In this document: positions 19,730 through 29,392 of the stretch, piece by piece
Numbering within the stretch: the stretch's first letter is position 1
Layout: every line of letters starts with the position of its first letter
Notes under the pieces: model-generated
Databases searched by the model: none
What the model was told of the DNA's origin: nothing
What the model saw: the letters and a program-made list of their open reading frames with translations, nothing else
NCBI RefSeq assembly: GCF_000185965.1
Contig: NC_014924.1
Location: 1,984,001 to 2,048,000 of the forward strand
Direction: 5' to 3'
DNA: 64,000 bases
Source: Pseudoxanthomonas suwonensis 11-1
GTDB taxonomy: Bacteria; Pseudomonadota; Gammaproteobacteria; Xanthomonadales; Xanthomonadaceae
Position numbers and translations under genes: made by a program

Positions 19730-20799
19730 AGGACCCCCTTGGTCGACGGCAGGGCGTCGCCCTCGCGGCGGATGGCCTGGCGCAGTGCACGCGCCAGCGC
19801 CTTGAAGCTCGCCTCGATCTTGTGGTGGTCGTTGTCGCCACTCACGGTGATGTGCAGGTTCAGGCCCGCCGCGTCGCACAGCGAGCGGAAGAAGTGCGGC
19901 ACCAGCTCGGTGGGCATGTCGCCGACGCGCTCGCGCACGAAGCTGCCCTCGTAGACCAGGTACGGGCGCCCGCTGAAATCCAGCGCCGCGCTGGCCTGGG
20001 TCTCGTCCATCGGCAAGGTGAAGCCGTAGCGGCCGATGCCGCGCTTGTCCCCCAGCGCCTCGCGCAGCGCCTGGCCCAGGGCCAGGGCGGTGTCCTCGAT
20101 CGTGTGGTGCTCGTCGATGTGCAGGTCGCCCTCGGCCTCGATCTCCAGGGCGAAGCCGCCGTGCTTGCCGATCTGCTCCAGCATGTGGTCGTAGAACGGC
20201 AGGCCGGTGTGGATCTTCGGATCGGCCACGCGGTCCAGGTCGACGGCGACGCGGATCTTCGTTTCCTTCGTGTTGCGCTGGACCACGGCGCGCCGCGGCG
20301 CATCGGCCAGCTCGTGGGCGATGCCGGCCCAGTCCCACTCGCCGCCAAACTGCGGGGTCTTCAGCTGGAACGCGCGGATGCCGAGGTTGGCGGCGAACTC
20401 GTTGTCGGTCGGGCGGTCGCCGACCATGGCCGAGCGCTTCCAGTCGATCGAGCGGTCCTGGATATAGGGCAGGACCAGGCCGATGCCCGGCTTGCGGGTG
20501 GGCCTGTTCTCGTGCGGCCAGCTGCAGTCGATCAGCACGTCGCGGAAGCGGATGCCCTGGCTCTCGAACACCTGCATCATCAGCTGGTGCGGGCCGTCGA
20601 AGGTGTCCCGCGGATACTCGTCCGTGCCCAGGCCGTCCTGGTTGGAGACCATCACGAACTGGTAGCCGGCGTCGCGCAGCTTGAGCAGCGCCGGGATCAC
20701 GCCGCTGACGAAGCGCAGCTTCTCGTAGGCGTCGATCTGGAAATCTTCCGGCTCCTCGATCAGGGTGCCGTCGCGGTCGATGAAAAGGATGGGGGTCAT
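19726..20799 (-). CDS. hisB: Bifunctional histidinol-phosphatase / imidazoleglycerol-phosphate dehydratase
   Basis: Fusion of two pathway enzymes in 357 residues. The N-terminal HAD-type histidinol-phosphatase has FIDRDGTL (Asp8, Asp10), VSNQDGLG and the zinc-loop region [13 protein letters not shown]. The C-terminal dehydratase begins near residue 170 and has the metal-binding [14 protein letters not shown] and [14 protein letters not shown]. This fused form is typical of gammaproteobacteria. It overlaps hisC and hisH by four bases each. Confidence 0.97.
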   Translation of the reverse strand: MTPILFIDRDGTLIEEPEDFQIDAYEKLRFVSGVIPALLKLRDAGYQFVMVSNQDGLGTDEYPRDTFDGPHQLMMQVFESQGIRFRDVLIDCSWPHENRPTRKPGIGLVLPYIQDRSIDWKRSAMVGDRPTDNEFAANLGIRAFQLKTPQFGGEWDWAGIAHELADAPRRAVVQRNTKETKIRVAVDLDRVADPKIHTGLPFYDHMLEQIGKHGGFALEIEAEGDLHIDEHHTIEDTALALGQALREALGDKRGIGRYGFTLPMDETQASAALDFSGRPYLVYEGSFVRERVGDMPTELVPHFFRSLCDAAGLNLHITVSGDNDHHKIEASFKALARALRQAIRREGDALPSTKGVL

Positions 20800-21881
20800 G
20801 CAGCGGCTTCCAGTGCGGCCAGCACGGCCAGCACGCGTTGGTTCTGTTCGGGGGTACCGATGGTGATGCGCAGCGCGTCACCGAGCCGGGGCGCGGCGCG
20901 CTGGTCGCGCACCACCACGCCGGCGGCCAGCAGGCCGTCGAACGCGGCCTGGGCATCGTCGAAGCGCACCAGCAGGTAGTTGCCGGAGGACGGATAGACC
21001 CGGCGCACGCCCGGCGCGGACGCCAGCGCAGCGGCCAGCCGCGCGCGCTCGCTGCGCACCACGGCCACCCGCTCGGCGGTGCGAGCCAGCGCCTCGGGCG
21101 ACAGGCCGGCAATGGCCAGGTCGGCGCACGGCGTCGGGATCGGGTACGGCGCCTGGCAGGCACGCAGCACGCGGATCAGCGCAGGATCGGCGATGAGGGT
21201 GCCGATGCGCGCGGCAGCCAGCGCATGCGCCTTGGACAGGGTACGCAGCACGGCGATGTTGGCGTGCTCGCCGATCAGCGTGGTCGCCGAGGGCTGCCCG
21301 GAGAATTCGCCATAGGCCTCGTCCACCACCACCAGGGCCCGGCCCGCCAGGCGCCTGGCCAGCGCGGCGATGCCGTCGAGCGGCACGTCGCCGCCGGTGG
21401 GATTGGATGGACTGCACAGGAATACCAGCTTCGCAACGCCCTGCTCCGCCGCCCTGGCGACGGCCTCCAGATCCACGGTGAAGCCGGCCGCGCCATCAAC
21501 CAGCGGCACTTCCAGCAGGCGCGCATCCTGCAGGCGGGCGCTGACCGCGTACATGCCGAACACCGGCGGCGTGGTCACGATCGCGTCGCGCCGCGGCACG
21601 CACAGCGCACGCACCAGCAGGTCGATGGCCTCGTCGCTGCCACGTCCCACCAGCACCTGCGCAGGCTCGCAGCCGTACAGCCGCGACAGCGCCTGCACCA
21701 GCGGTGCAGGCTGCGGATCCGGATAGCGCCGGCAGCTGCTGCCGGAATCGGCAGGATTGGCCCAGGGACTCTCGTTGGCGTTGAGCCAGATCTCGCCGTC
21801 CAGGGCGTGGCTGCGCGCCGAGCTGTAGCCACCGAAGCCGCGCAGGTCCTCGCGGACCAGCGACAGGAGATCACCGCTCAT
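20796..21881 (-). CDS. hisC: Histidinol-phosphate aminotransferase
   Basis: PLP enzyme of fold type I, 361 residues, converting imidazole acetol phosphate to histidinol phosphate. It shows the substrate-binding [28 protein letters not shown], and the PLP lysine Lys217 in [15 protein letters not shown]. Starts with an ATG overlapping the hisD stop by four bases. Confidence 0.96.
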   Translation of the reverse strand: MSGDLLSLVREDLRGFGGYSSARSHALDGEIWLNANESPWANPADSGSSCRRYPDPQPAPLVQALSRLYGCEPAQVLVGRGSDEAIDLLVRALCVPRRDAIVTTPPVFGMYAVSARLQDARLLEVPLVDGAAGFTVDLEAVARAAEQGVAKLVFLCSPSNPTGGDVPLDGIAALARRLAGRALVVVDEAYGEFSGQPSATTLIGEHANIAVLRTLSKAHALAAARIGTLIADPALIRVLRACQAPYPIPTPCADLAIAGLSPEALARTAERVAVVRSERARLAAALASAPGVRRVYPSSGNYLLVRFDDAQAAFDGLLAAGVVVRDQRAAPRLGDALRITIGTPEQNQRVLAVLAALEAAA

Positions 21882-23212
21882 GCCGCCGCCCCCTTCAGGC
21901 GCAGGGCCACCGCATTGGCGTGGGCGTCGAGCTGTTCGGCGCGGGCCATGGTCACCGCGCACTCGCCGATGGCGAGGATGCCCTCGCGGCTGGCAGCCTG
22001 CACGCTGACGAAGTTCTGGAAGCTGGCCACGCTCACCCCGCTCCAGGCGCGCGCGGCGCCGTTGGTCGGCAGGACGTGGTTGGTACCGCTGCAGTAGTCG
22101 CCCAGCGCCTCCGGGGTCCAGTCGCCGAGGAATACCGAACCGGCCGCCTCGACCCGGTCCAGCCACTGCCGCGGTTCGCGCAGGGCCAGGATCAGGTGTT
22201 CGGGCGCATAGGTGTTGCTGATGGCGAAGGCCTCGTCGAGCGAATCGACCAGGACCAGGCGCGATGACGCCAGCGCCTTGCGCGCGATCTCTGCACGCGG
22301 CAGCGCTTCCAGCTGGCTCGCAAGCTCGGCCTCGACGCGGTCGATCAGGGCGGCGCTGTCGGACAGCAGCAGCACCTGCGAGTCGGGACCGTGCTCGGCC
22401 TGCGACAGCAGGTCCGAGGCCACGTAGGCCGGATCGGCGCCCTCGTCGGCGATCACCAGCACCTCGGAGGGACCGGCCGGCATGTCGATCGCCGCCGCGC
22501 CGCCCTGGGCGACCTGGCGCTTGGCCTCGTCCACGTAGCTGTTGCCGGGGCCGAAGATCTTGTCGACCTTGGGCACGCTGGCGGTACCGAAGGCCAGCGC
22601 GGCGATCGCCTGGGCGCCACCGAGCTTGAACACGCGGTCGACACCGGCCAGGCGCGCAGCCACCAGCACCGCCGGATCGGCGGTGCCATCGGCGCGCGGC
22701 GGCGTGCACAGCACCACCTGGCGGCAACCCGCCAGCGCGGCGGGCACGCAAAGCATCAGCGCGGTCGAGGGCAGCGGCGCGCTGCCCGCGGGGACGTACA
22801 GGCCCACGCGAGGCACCGGGCGGATGATGCGCTCGCAGACCACGCCCGGCGCGGTCTCGACGCTGTAGCCCTTGCCCATGCCGGCGCGGTGGAAGGCCTC
22901 GATGCGCGCGGCCGCATCGGCCATGGCCTGGCGCAGTTCCGGCGACACGGCGGCTTCGGCCGCGGCGAACTCCCCGGCGCTGACCTCGAAACGCTCGAGC
23001 TCAACCTTGTCGAAGCGCGCGGTCAGTTCGCGCAGGGCCTCGTCGCCACGGCTGCGCACGGCATCAAGCACGGCGGCCACGGCCTGGCGGGTGGCATCGG
23101 CCACCACCTGCACCGGACGGGTCAGCGCCCGGGTGCGGGCAGCCTCGTCCAGCGCGGACCACTGCAGCCGGTTCCATGCCGGCTGTGCGGATGTCTCCTG
23201 CACGGCGCTCAT
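21878..23212 (-). CDS. hisD: Histidinol dehydrogenase
   Basis: Last step of histidine synthesis, a four-electron oxidation of histidinol with NAD+. 444 residues. Zinc ligands Gln271 and His274 ([12 protein letters not shown]), Asp372 ([13 protein letters not shown]) and His431 are present; the catalytic pair Glu338-His339 lies in NTYAPEHL. The ATG overlaps the hisG stop by four bases. Confidence 0.97.
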   Translation of the reverse strand: MSAVQETSAQPAWNRLQWSALDEAARTRALTRPVQVVADATRQAVAAVLDAVRSRGDEALRELTARFDKVELERFEVSAGEFAAAEAAVSPELRQAMADAAARIEAFHRAGMGKGYSVETAPGVVCERIIRPVPRVGLYVPAGSAPLPSTALMLCVPAALAGCRQVVLCTPPRADGTADPAVLVAARLAGVDRVFKLGGAQAIAALAFGTASVPKVDKIFGPGNSYVDEAKRQVAQGGAAAIDMPAGPSEVLVIADEGADPAYVASDLLSQAEHGPDSQVLLLSDSAALIDRVEAELASQLEALPRAEIARKALASSRLVLVDSLDEAFAISNTYAPEHLILALREPRQWLDRVEAAGSVFLGDWTPEALGDYCSGTNHVLPTNGAARAWSGVSVASFQNFVSVQAASREGILAIGECAVTMARAEQLDAHANAVALRLKGAAA

Positions 23213-24126
23213 GCCAGCGACCTCTCCACGCCCAGGACCATCAGCTGGCGCGCACCGGCGCGTTCCAGCTCCTCCAGCTGCTGCCAGCTCACCGCACCCT
23301 CGCACATGGCCTGCAGGGCCAGCGAGCCATTGACAGACGGCAGCTGCACCAGCGGGCCGGCATCGGCCAGCAGCCGCTCCAGCGCCGGCAGCGCATCGCG
23401 GTCGGCGTTGAACATCAGCAGTTTGCGCTCGCGCACCTGCAGCACGCCATCCATGCGCCGCAGCAGCATCTGCGCCAGCGCGGCGCGGGCATCGTCGAAG
23501 CCGCCCGCCGGGCCGGCCAGCACGGCCTCGCTCTCGAGCAGGGTTTCCACCGGCTTGAGCTGGTTGGCCTTGAGGGTGGCACCGCTGGAGACCAGGTCGC
23601 AGATCAGCTCCGCCGTGCCCAGGCGCGGGGCGATCTCGACCGAGCCGGACAGCTCCACCACCTGGGCATCGATCTGCTGCTCCTGCAGCCAGCCGACGAG
23701 GATGGACGGATAGCTGGTGGCGATGCGCAGGCCCTTGCCGCGAAGCTGCTCCGGGCCGGTCCATTCCCAGTCCTCGGGCACGGCCAGCATCAGCCGGCAC
23801 TGGCCGAAGCCCAGGGCGCGCAGCTCGCGGTATGCCTGCGGCAGGCCGATCTGCGCACGCGCGCCGGCCTGCTCGTCCAGTTCGTTGCGGCCCACCACGC
23901 CCAGGTCGCAGACACCGTCGGCGATCAGGCCGGGGATGTCGTCGTCGCGGACCAGCAGCAGGTCGACCGGAAGGGATTCGCCATAGCAGAACAGCTTGTC
24001 GCGGCTCTCGCGCCAGCTCAGGCCGCAGGCGGCCAGCAGCTTGCGGGCGGGCTCGGCGAGGCGGCCGCTCTTCTGGATGGCGATGCGGAGGCGGTCGCGG
24101 GTGGCCGCTCCAAGGGGGGGAGTCAT
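23209..24126 (-). CDS. hisG: ATP phosphoribosyltransferase, long form
   Basis: First committed step of the pathway, condensing ATP with PRPP. 305 residues, the long form with a C-terminal ACT-like regulatory domain used for feedback inhibition by histidine. Motifs are [22 protein letters not shown], the PRPP-loop region [16 protein letters not shown], and a C-terminal part with [16 protein letters not shown]. The ATG at 24126 overlaps the stop of the TrpR-like gene by four bases. Confidence 0.96.
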   Translation of the reverse strand: MTPPLGAATRDRLRIAIQKSGRLAEPARKLLAACGLSWRESRDKLFCYGESLPVDLLLVRDDDIPGLIADGVCDLGVVGRNELDEQAGARAQIGLPQAYRELRALGFGQCRLMLAVPEDWEWTGPEQLRGKGLRIATSYPSILVGWLQEQQIDAQVVELSGSVEIAPRLGTAELICDLVSSGATLKANQLKPVETLLESEAVLAGPAGGFDDARAALAQMLLRRMDGVLQVRERKLLMFNADRDALPALERLLADAGPLVQLPSVNGSLALQAMCEGAVSWQQLEELERAGARQLMVLGVERSLA

Positions 24127-24452
24127 GGTGTCGTTTCCGCGCTGGAGGTGGCGCTCCGGCCCAGGGCCAGTGCATAGCCGCCGGCACCGCGCTCCAGCGT
24201 GCGCGCGACCCGGCCAATGGTGGTGACGCTGACCCCGGTCAGCTCGTAGATCTCGCGATACGGCACGCCCCGGAGCAGCAGCGGCACCACCGCCCAGCGG
24301 TCGACCATCGCCTCCAGCTCGGCCGGCGTGCACAGGTCGCGCAGGAAGGCCGCGACCTCCTCGCCGGTCTGCAGCGAGGCGATGGCGTCGGCCAGTACCT
24401 GCAGCGCCTGGTCGGAGGGACGCGCGGAAGCGGGGGTGGGACGGGGCTTCAT
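24123..24452 (-). CDS. TrpR/YerC-family regulator heading the his operon
   Basis: 109-residue all-helical protein of the TrpR-like YerC/YecD family. The core [36 protein letters not shown] and the helix-turn-helix [23 protein letters not shown] match the family. The ATG at 24452 is preferred; a GTG one codon earlier is possible. It is the first gene of the his operon and overlaps hisG by four bases. A perfect palindrome lies 8 bases upstream of its start, over the predicted promoter. This makes it a strong candidate for an autoregulated, histidine-responsive repressor of the operon. The ligand is an inference from context; tryptophan cannot be excluded. Confidence 0.88.
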   Translation of the reverse strand: MKPRPTPASARPSDQALQVLADAIASLQTGEEVAAFLRDLCTPAELEAMVDRWAVVPLLLRGVPYREIYELTGVSVTTIGRVARTLERGAGGYALALGRSATSSAETTP

Positions 24453-24460
24453 CACGTATC

Positions 24461-24484
24461 AATGTATTAGCGTGCTAATACATT
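24461..24484. promoter_or_regulatory. Palindromic operator of the his operon
   Basis: Perfect inverted repeat AATGTATTAG (24461-24470) and CTAATACATT (24475-24484) with a CGTG centre. It is strikingly AT-rich for this genome. It overlaps the predicted -10 box and start point of the his promoter, so a protein bound here would block transcription. The TrpR-like protein encoded next to it is the obvious candidate. Confidence 0.8.
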
Positions 24485-24508
24485 ACGCCGCGACGCAGCA
24501 TCGGTCAA
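24480..24508 (-). promoter_or_regulatory. sigma-70 promoter of the his operon
   Basis: On the minus strand, -35 TTGACC (24503-24508), a 17-base spacer and -10 TAATGT (24480-24485). The -10 box overlaps the outer edge of the palindrome. The start point would fall inside the palindrome, giving a leader of roughly 20 bases without room for a peptide attenuator. Confidence 0.7.
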
Positions 24509-24809
24509 CATCCCGTCCTGCCCGGGAGGCCGCCTTTGCCGGGTTGTTCAGCGTCGGCACTATCGGTGGGGCAGGACTGGGCAGTCATCCATCCGATTGC
24601 GGGCGCACGGCCCGGCCACACCTGCTCTCCCGCCGGCGTCGCCCATACGCCTGGGCTGGGCGGTGCCGGCACGGCGATCCCGGCCGTGCGACCTCCCACT
24701 TATCCCCGTCCGACAGCCACCCCGGACCTGCCCCCGTGCCGGTCCCGACCCGGGGCCACTGCCGCGCGCAAAGCCAACGTGGCGGGGCGCTGGCGCCCTA
24801 CTCCGGCAG
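24509..24809. other. Intergenic region upstream of the his promoter
   Basis: About 300 bases between the his promoter and the end of the lyase gene. No open frame here has ribosome-binding or family support. The only structure noted is a short GC hairpin, GGGCG (24785-24789) and CGCCC (24794-24798), just after the lyase stop on the minus strand, a weak terminator candidate. Confidence 0.5.
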
Positions 24810-26702
24810 TCAGGCCTGCGGCAGCGCTTCCAGCAGTGCGCCGGAGGCGACCAGCTCGACCATGGTGGCGACCTCGCCGTCCATCGCGCGGTCGCGGTCC
24901 AGGAATGGCACCGCCTCGCGGATGCGCAAATGCGCACGCGCCACTGCCTCGCCGGGATGGAACGCATCCGCCGCGGCCAGCTGCGCACGCAGTTCCTCGA
25001 CCTCGGCCAGGAAACGCTCGCGCACGGGCGCATCCGGCGCCGGCCCGCCCTGCACCTTGCCCGCCAGCGCCTGCGCATCGGCGCGACGCGCCAGGGCACG
25101 GGCGGCGTTGATCATGTCGCGGCGCAGGTCCAGCGCCTGGGCGGCGGTGTACAGCTCCAGCGCCAGCACCTTGCCCAGGTCCTCGACCATGGCCAGCACG
25201 TGGCGCGCCTCGTTGGCGCCCATGGACACGTGGTCCTCGGCATTGGCGCTGGTCGGCACCGAATACACCGAGGCCGGGTGTGCGCGGCTGGCCAGGTCGT
25301 TGACGATGGCCGCGGCGGTGTACTGCACGATCATGTGGCCGGACTCGGTGCCGTCCTCGTTGCCGATCAGGAACGCCGGCAGGCCGTCGTTGGTGGCCGG
25401 ATCGACCAGCTTGTTGAGCCGGCGCTCGGAGATCGAGGCCAGGGTCGGGATCGACGCCTTGAGGTAGCTCAGCACCAGCGCCAGCGGCATGCCGTGGAAG
25501 TGGCCGGCGGAAATCACCTGCTCCTCCACGTGCGCCGCGTCGACCTTGTCCGGGAACACCAGCGGGTTGTCGGTCACCGCGTTGAGCTCGACCTCCAGCA
25601 CGCGCGCGGCCTGGGCCGCGGCGTCGCGCACCGCGCCATGCACCTGCGGGATGCAGCGCAGCGAGTAGCTGTCCTGCGGCTGGTGCTTCTTGCCGCCACG
25701 GAACGGCAGGAAGCGCTGGTAGAACTTCTCGCGGCCATGGCGCTGGTCGGCCGGCACCCAGTCCCAGCCGATGTCGAAGCGCAGCTCGCGCGATTCCGCG
25801 GTGTCCCAGCTGGAGGGCAGCCACGGCCGGAACCGCGGCACCAGGTGGTACGGGATGTCGGCCAGCGTCGAACCCGACAGCAGCCGGCGCAGGTTGGCCG
25901 CGACCCGGACCTGGCCCGGATGCGGCCGCAGCGCGTGCACCTCTTCGGCGAACGCGCCCAGGCGCCCGGCGAAGGCGTCGATGGTCATGGCCGCGGCCAG
26001 GTCGGCCGTATCGAGCATCTGCTCCAGGCGGTGCAGCGCGAGCACGCCCATGGCCAGCATCTGCGCGGTGCCGTTGTTCAGCGCGAGGCCTTCCTTGTAG
26101 GACAGCGATACCGGCTCCAGGCCGGCACGACGCAACGCCTCGGCACCGGGCAAGCGCTGGCCGTCGAGGAAGGCTTCGCCCCCGCCCAGCAGGACGATCG
26201 CCAGGTGCGACAGCGGCGCCAGGTCGCCGGAGGCGCCGACCGAACCCAGCTGCGGCACCACCGGCACGATGCCGGCGTTGAGCAGCACGGCGAGCGCCTC
26301 CAGGGTCTGCACCCGGATTCCCGAATGCCCCTTCAGCAGGGTGTTGATGCGGATGCACAGCATCGCCCGCACCACGTCGGCGGCCATCGGCTCGCCCACG
26401 CACACGGCATGGGTCACGATCAGGTTGCGCTGCAGCTCCTCGTGCAGCGAACGCCGCGACGGCACCGCGCCAGGCAGCTCGTCACGCAGCGGATGCGCGC
26501 CCAGCAGCTTGTCGGCATTGCTGCCGAAGCCGGTGGACACGCCGTAGATCGGCTCCTCGCGGCGCACCTGCTCGGCGAGGAAGTCGGCCGCGCGCGCCAC
26601 CGCCTCCAGGGCGCCGGGATCCAGCGCGACCTTCGCGCCTTGGGCCACGGCGACCAGCTGGTCGCGGGTCAGGGATTGCCCGTCGAGACGGATCGTCGTC
26701 AT
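24810..26702 (-). CDS. Aromatic amino acid ammonia-lyase (HutH-like), enlarged
   Basis: 630 residues, about 120 longer than usual histidine ammonia-lyases. Catalytic features of the HAL/PAL/TAL superfamily are intact: Tyr53 in YGVSTGFG, the Ala157-Ser158-Gly159 triad that cyclises into MIO (SVGASGDLAPLSH), LALNNGTAQ, DSYSLRCIPQVHG and NEDGTESGHM. An insert of about 50 residues sits at roughly 286-340 and the C-terminal region is also longer. At the substrate-selectivity position, histidine lyases carry Ser-His before the LQR motif; here I read Arg84-Ser85-Leu86-His87, so histidine as substrate is uncertain. No hutU, hutI or hutC is nearby. It starts at ATG 26702 and lies between hisS and the his operon, all on the same strand. 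Confidence 0.85.
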   Translation of the reverse strand: MTTIRLDGQSLTRDQLVAVAQGAKVALDPGALEAVARAADFLAEQVRREEPIYGVSTGFGSNADKLLGAHPLRDELPGAVPSRRSLHEELQRNLIVTHAVCVGEPMAADVVRAMLCIRINTLLKGHSGIRVQTLEALAVLLNAGIVPVVPQLGSVGASGDLAPLSHLAIVLLGGGEAFLDGQRLPGAEALRRAGLEPVSLSYKEGLALNNGTAQMLAMGVLALHRLEQMLDTADLAAAMTIDAFAGRLGAFAEEVHALRPHPGQVRVAANLRRLLSGSTLADIPYHLVPRFRPWLPSSWDTAESRELRFDIGWDWVPADQRHGREKFYQRFLPFRGGKKHQPQDSYSLRCIPQVHGAVRDAAAQAARVLEVELNAVTDNPLVFPDKVDAAHVEEQVISAGHFHGMPLALVLSYLKASIPTLASISERRLNKLVDPATNDGLPAFLIGNEDGTESGHMIVQYTAAAIVNDLASRAHPASVYSVPTSANAEDHVSMGANEARHVLAMVEDLGKVLALELYTAAQALDLRRDMINAARALARRADAQALAGKVQGGPAPDAPVRERFLAEVEELRAQLAAADAFHPGEAVARAHLRIREAVPFLDRDRAMDGEVATMVELVASGALLEALPQA

Positions 26703-26761
26703 GCGCCTGCCTGTTGCGTTATGCGGAACGGAAGGCGCCGGCGTGCCCGGCGCCGGGAGCA

Positions 26762-26785
26762 CCGGCCCGCGCGAGGGCGGGCCGG
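26762..26785 (-). terminator. Hairpin after hisS
   Basis: Perfect 9-bp stem, CCGGCCCGC (26762-26770) and GCGGGCCGG (26777-26785), between the hisS stop and the lyase start. There is no T-tract; partial termination is possible. Confidence 0.5.
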
Positions 26786-26794
26786 GCGGATGGA

Positions 26795-28228
26795 TCAGCG
26801 GCCCGCCAGGGCGCGGGCCTGTTCCAGTTCGACCTTCAGGGTCTCGGCCAGTTCGCCGCGCGGCACGTCGAACTGCTGCTCGCGCACCAGGTCCTTGACC
26901 GCGACCACGCCACGCTCCAGCTCGTCCGGGCCGGCCAGCACCACGAAACGGATGCCGGCACGCGAGGCGTACTGGAACTGCTTGCCGATCTTGCGCGGCT
27001 CCATCTGCACTTCGGTGTTGATGCCACCCAGGCGCAGGTGGCGGGCGATGTCCAGGGCGTCGGCCAGCTGGTTCTCGTCCATCAGCGCGACCATGGCCTG
27101 GACGCTGCTCTCGGCGATGCCCTCGATCAGGCCAGCCTCGCGCAGCTGCCAGAACAGCCGGGTCAGGCCGATGGAGATGCCCACGCCCGGCAGTTTCGAC
27201 TTGGTGTAGTGGCTGGCCAGGTCCTCGTAGCGGCCACCGGAGCAGATCGAACCGATGCCCGGGTGCTCGACCAGCTGGGTCTCGTAGACCGTGCCGGTGT
27301 AGTAGTCCAGGCCGCGGGCGATGGAGAAGTTCAGGCAGTAGGCGGATTCCGGCACGCCCAGCGCACGCACCAGCTCCAGCACCTCGCGCAGCTCGGCGGC
27401 GCCGGCGCGCAGCACGTCGCTGGCGTTGTCGCCGGCCTCGGCCAGCACGTCGTCGATCTTCGCCAGCGCATCGGCGTGCGAGGTCGAACGCACCTCCACG
27501 AAGGCCAGGATGCGGTCCACGGCCACTGCCGGCAGGCCGAAGTCCGGACCGGCCAGGGTCTCGCGCACGTATTGGGGGCCGCGCTTGTCGATCTTGTCGA
27601 CCTCGCGCAGGACCAGCGCCTGCTGCTGCGGGTCGGCTACGCCCTGGGCCTCGAAGAAGCCGCGCATGAGCTTGCGGTTGTTGAGCTGCACGCGGAACGC
27701 GCCGATGCCCAGCTCGGAGAACACCGAGTGGATCACCGCCAGCACTTCGGCGTCATAGCGGATGGACAGGGTGTCCTTGCCGATGACGTCGATGTCGCAC
27801 TGGTAGAACTCGCGGAAGCGGCCGCGCTGGGCGCGCTCGCCGCGGTACACGCGCTGCATCTGGTAGCGGCGGAACGGGAAGCTCAGCTCGTGCTCGTGCT
27901 CGGCCACGTAGCGCGCCAGCGGCACGGTCAGGTCGAAGCGCAACGCCATCTCCGGCAGGCCGCCGGCCGCGCCCTCGGCGGCGGCGTTGGCCAGCGCACC
28001 GGTGGACTGCACGAAATACACCTGCCGCTCGGTCTCGCCGCCGGACTTGGTCAGCAGCACGTCGGACAGTTCGAACACCGGCGTTTCCACCGGCAGGAAG
28101 CCGAAGCGTTCGTAGTTGCGACGGATGACGTCGAGCATGCGCTGGAAGGCGATCTGCTCGCGCGGCAGCAGCTCCATGACGCCGGCCGGGGTACGGGGCC
28201 TGATCAAGCGGAAAAACTCCTGTGCCAT
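26795..28228 (-). CDS. hisS: Histidyl-tRNA synthetase
   Basis: Class II synthetase of 477 residues that charges tRNA-His. Motifs include the N-terminal [31 protein letters not shown], the ATP/tRNA-binding [35 protein letters not shown], the histidine-binding [10 protein letters not shown] and SGGRYEDLA. It is longer than E. coli HisRS (424) and looks like the eukaryotic/archaeal-like type, because of the extended segment between motifs 1 and 2. A C-terminal anticodon-binding domain follows. A TAGAAT at 28249-28254 (minus strand) is a likely -10 box. It is divergent from the FNR gene. Confidence 0.94.
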   Translation of the reverse strand: MAQEFFRLIRPRTPAGVMELLPREQIAFQRMLDVIRRNYERFGFLPVETPVFELSDVLLTKSGGETERQVYFVQSTGALANAAAEGAAGGLPEMALRFDLTVPLARYVAEHEHELSFPFRRYQMQRVYRGERAQRGRFREFYQCDIDVIGKDTLSIRYDAEVLAVIHSVFSELGIGAFRVQLNNRKLMRGFFEAQGVADPQQQALVLREVDKIDKRGPQYVRETLAGPDFGLPAVAVDRILAFVEVRSTSHADALAKIDDVLAEAGDNASDVLRAGAAELREVLELVRALGVPESAYCLNFSIARGLDYYTGTVYETQLVEHPGIGSICSGGRYEDLASHYTKSKLPGVGISIGLTRLFWQLREAGLIEGIAESSVQAMVALMDENQLADALDIARHLRLGGINTEVQMEPRKIGKQFQYASRAGIRFVVLAGPDELERGVVAVKDLVREQQFDVPRGELAETLKVELEQARALAGR

Positions 28229-28248
28229 GGGCACGGACGGGATGCAGG

Positions 28249-28305
28249 ATTCTACCGTGTCGGCACCGCGCTCCGGCACCGGGGGGCGCGCCGGAGGGGT
28301 ACAAT
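28249..28305. promoter_or_regulatory. Divergent promoter region of hisS and fnr
   Basis: Two -10-like hexamers point away from each other: TAGAAT on the minus strand (28249-28254) for hisS and TACAAT on the plus strand (28300-28305) for the FNR gene. Neither has a recognisable -35 box. I see no TTGAT-N4-ATCAA site here. Confidence 0.45.
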
Positions 28306-28333
28306 ACGCAGCATCCTGCCCAGTGTGCCCGAC

Positions 28334-29077
28334 ATGGCTTGGCCCCCGTTCGACAGTCCCTGCCTGACCCCGCCGCCCGACCAGGCGGGACCGCTGGGGC
28401 CGTGCGCGCACTGCCAGGTGCGCCACCTGGCCGTCTGCTCGGTTCTGAGCCACGAGGAAATGCACGCCCTCGACGCCGAGGCCAGCAGCCAGCTGCTCGG
28501 CCCCGGCGCGGTGCTGGCCCGCCAGGGCGATGCGCGCAAGCACGTCTTCACCGTGGTCCGCGGCGCCCTGCGCATGGTGCGCCTGGCCGCCGACGGTCGC
28601 CGCCAGGTGGCCGGCTTCGCCCTGCCGGGCGACTTCGTCGGCCTGAGCGGCTCGCCGACCTACCGCCACGACGTCGAGGCCCTCGGCGAGACCGAGCTGT
28701 GCCGCTTCGGCACCGATGCCATGCAGCGCCTGGGCACGCAGTACCCGCAGCTGCGCGACAAGCTGCTGGAGCGCGCCTGCGTGGAGCTGGATTCGGCGCG
28801 CGACCAGATGATGGCCCTGGCGCGCATGAACCCGATCGAGCGCATGGCCGACTTCCTGCTCAAGCTGTCCGCACGCGAGGCCCGCGCCGGCAACACCGGC
28901 CCGATGGTGGCGCTGCCGATGCCCCGCGCCGACATCGCCGACCACCTCGGCCTGACCGTCGAGACCGTGAGCCGCTGCCTCAGCACCCTGCGCAGCAAGG
29001 GCCTGATCGCGGTGCCCGAAACCTACCGGATCGAGATCCTGGACTTCCGCGGCCTCGAGGCGCTGCGCGCCGACTGA
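28334..29077 (+). CDS. fnr: FNR-type oxygen-responsive transcription regulator
   Basis: 247-residue Crp/Fnr family protein. Cys24, Cys27 and Cys35 (C-x2-C-x7-C) plus Cys123 fit the four ligands of the FNR [4Fe-4S] cluster; an additional Cys10 is present. The cyclic-nucleotide-like beta domain (about 45-125) is followed by the long dimer helix and a helix-turn-helix in which Glu210, Ser213 and Arg214 (VETVSR) match the FNR residues that read TTGAT half-sites. It is therefore an oxygen sensor, not the CRP-like Clp of xanthomonads. The ATG at 28334 is chosen; the long frame upstream is antisense to hisS. It is monocistronic and divergent from hisS. Confidence 0.9.
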   Translation: MAWPPFDSPCLTPPPDQAGPLGPCAHCQVRHLAVCSVLSHEEMHALDAEASSQLLGPGAVLARQGDARKHVFTVVRGALRMVRLAADGRRQVAGFALPGDFVGLSGSPTYRHDVEALGETELCRFGTDAMQRLGTQYPQLRDKLLERACVELDSARDQMMALARMNPIERMADFLLKLSAREARAGNTGPMVALPMPRADIADHLGLTVETVSRCLSTLRSKGLIAVPETYRIEILDFRGLEALRAD

Positions 29078-29332
29078 TCCGGCCGACCCTGCGCCTCGCG
29101 CTTCGCGTCGGCGCCCTGCCCCAACCCGGACGACCCGACCCAGACGACCGAGGGTGCGGCAACCGCGCCCGGCAAGCCTGTGCGGGTGGCTGGCGATCCT
29201 GCACACACCTCAGGCCAGTCGCGGCACCCGCCCGCACCCGCTACGTCCGATCGCTACCCACGGCACCCGGCGCGGCCACCGGGAGTGTCGTCGTACGCGC
29301 TCACAAAGGACCTGGCTGGATCACCAAGCCCC
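29078..29332. other. Intergenic region between fnr and pnp
   Basis: About 255 bases between convergent genes. No reading frame with support, no tRNA-like fold and no clear repeat was seen here. The pnp terminator begins at its right end. Confidence 0.5.
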
Positions 29333-29363
29333 ACAAACGCAAAGAGCGGGCCGAAGCCCGCTC
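29333..29363 (-). terminator. Rho-independent terminator after pnp
   Basis: Stem GAGCGGGC (29344-29351) and GCCCGCTC (29356-29363) around a tetraloop read TTCG on the minus strand, followed there by TTTGCGTTTG. This is a classic intrinsic terminator. Confidence 0.88.
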
Positions 29364-29392
29364 CCTGCTGGTTCCAGCGATGGCCGTGCGGA

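Noticed and set aside
24461-24484. Considered as a mobile-element end or a terminator
   Set aside because: It lies upstream of the start codon over a promoter, has no T-tract, and no element or target duplication is present; an operator is the better reading.
26714-28333. N-terminal extension of the FNR frame running antisense to hisS
   Set aside because: The FNR family start fits the ATG at 28334; the extension is a shadow of hisS without homology.
29023-29208. 61-codon minus-strand frame between fnr and pnp
   Set aside because: Overlaps the fnr 3' end and has biased composition and no recognisable feature.
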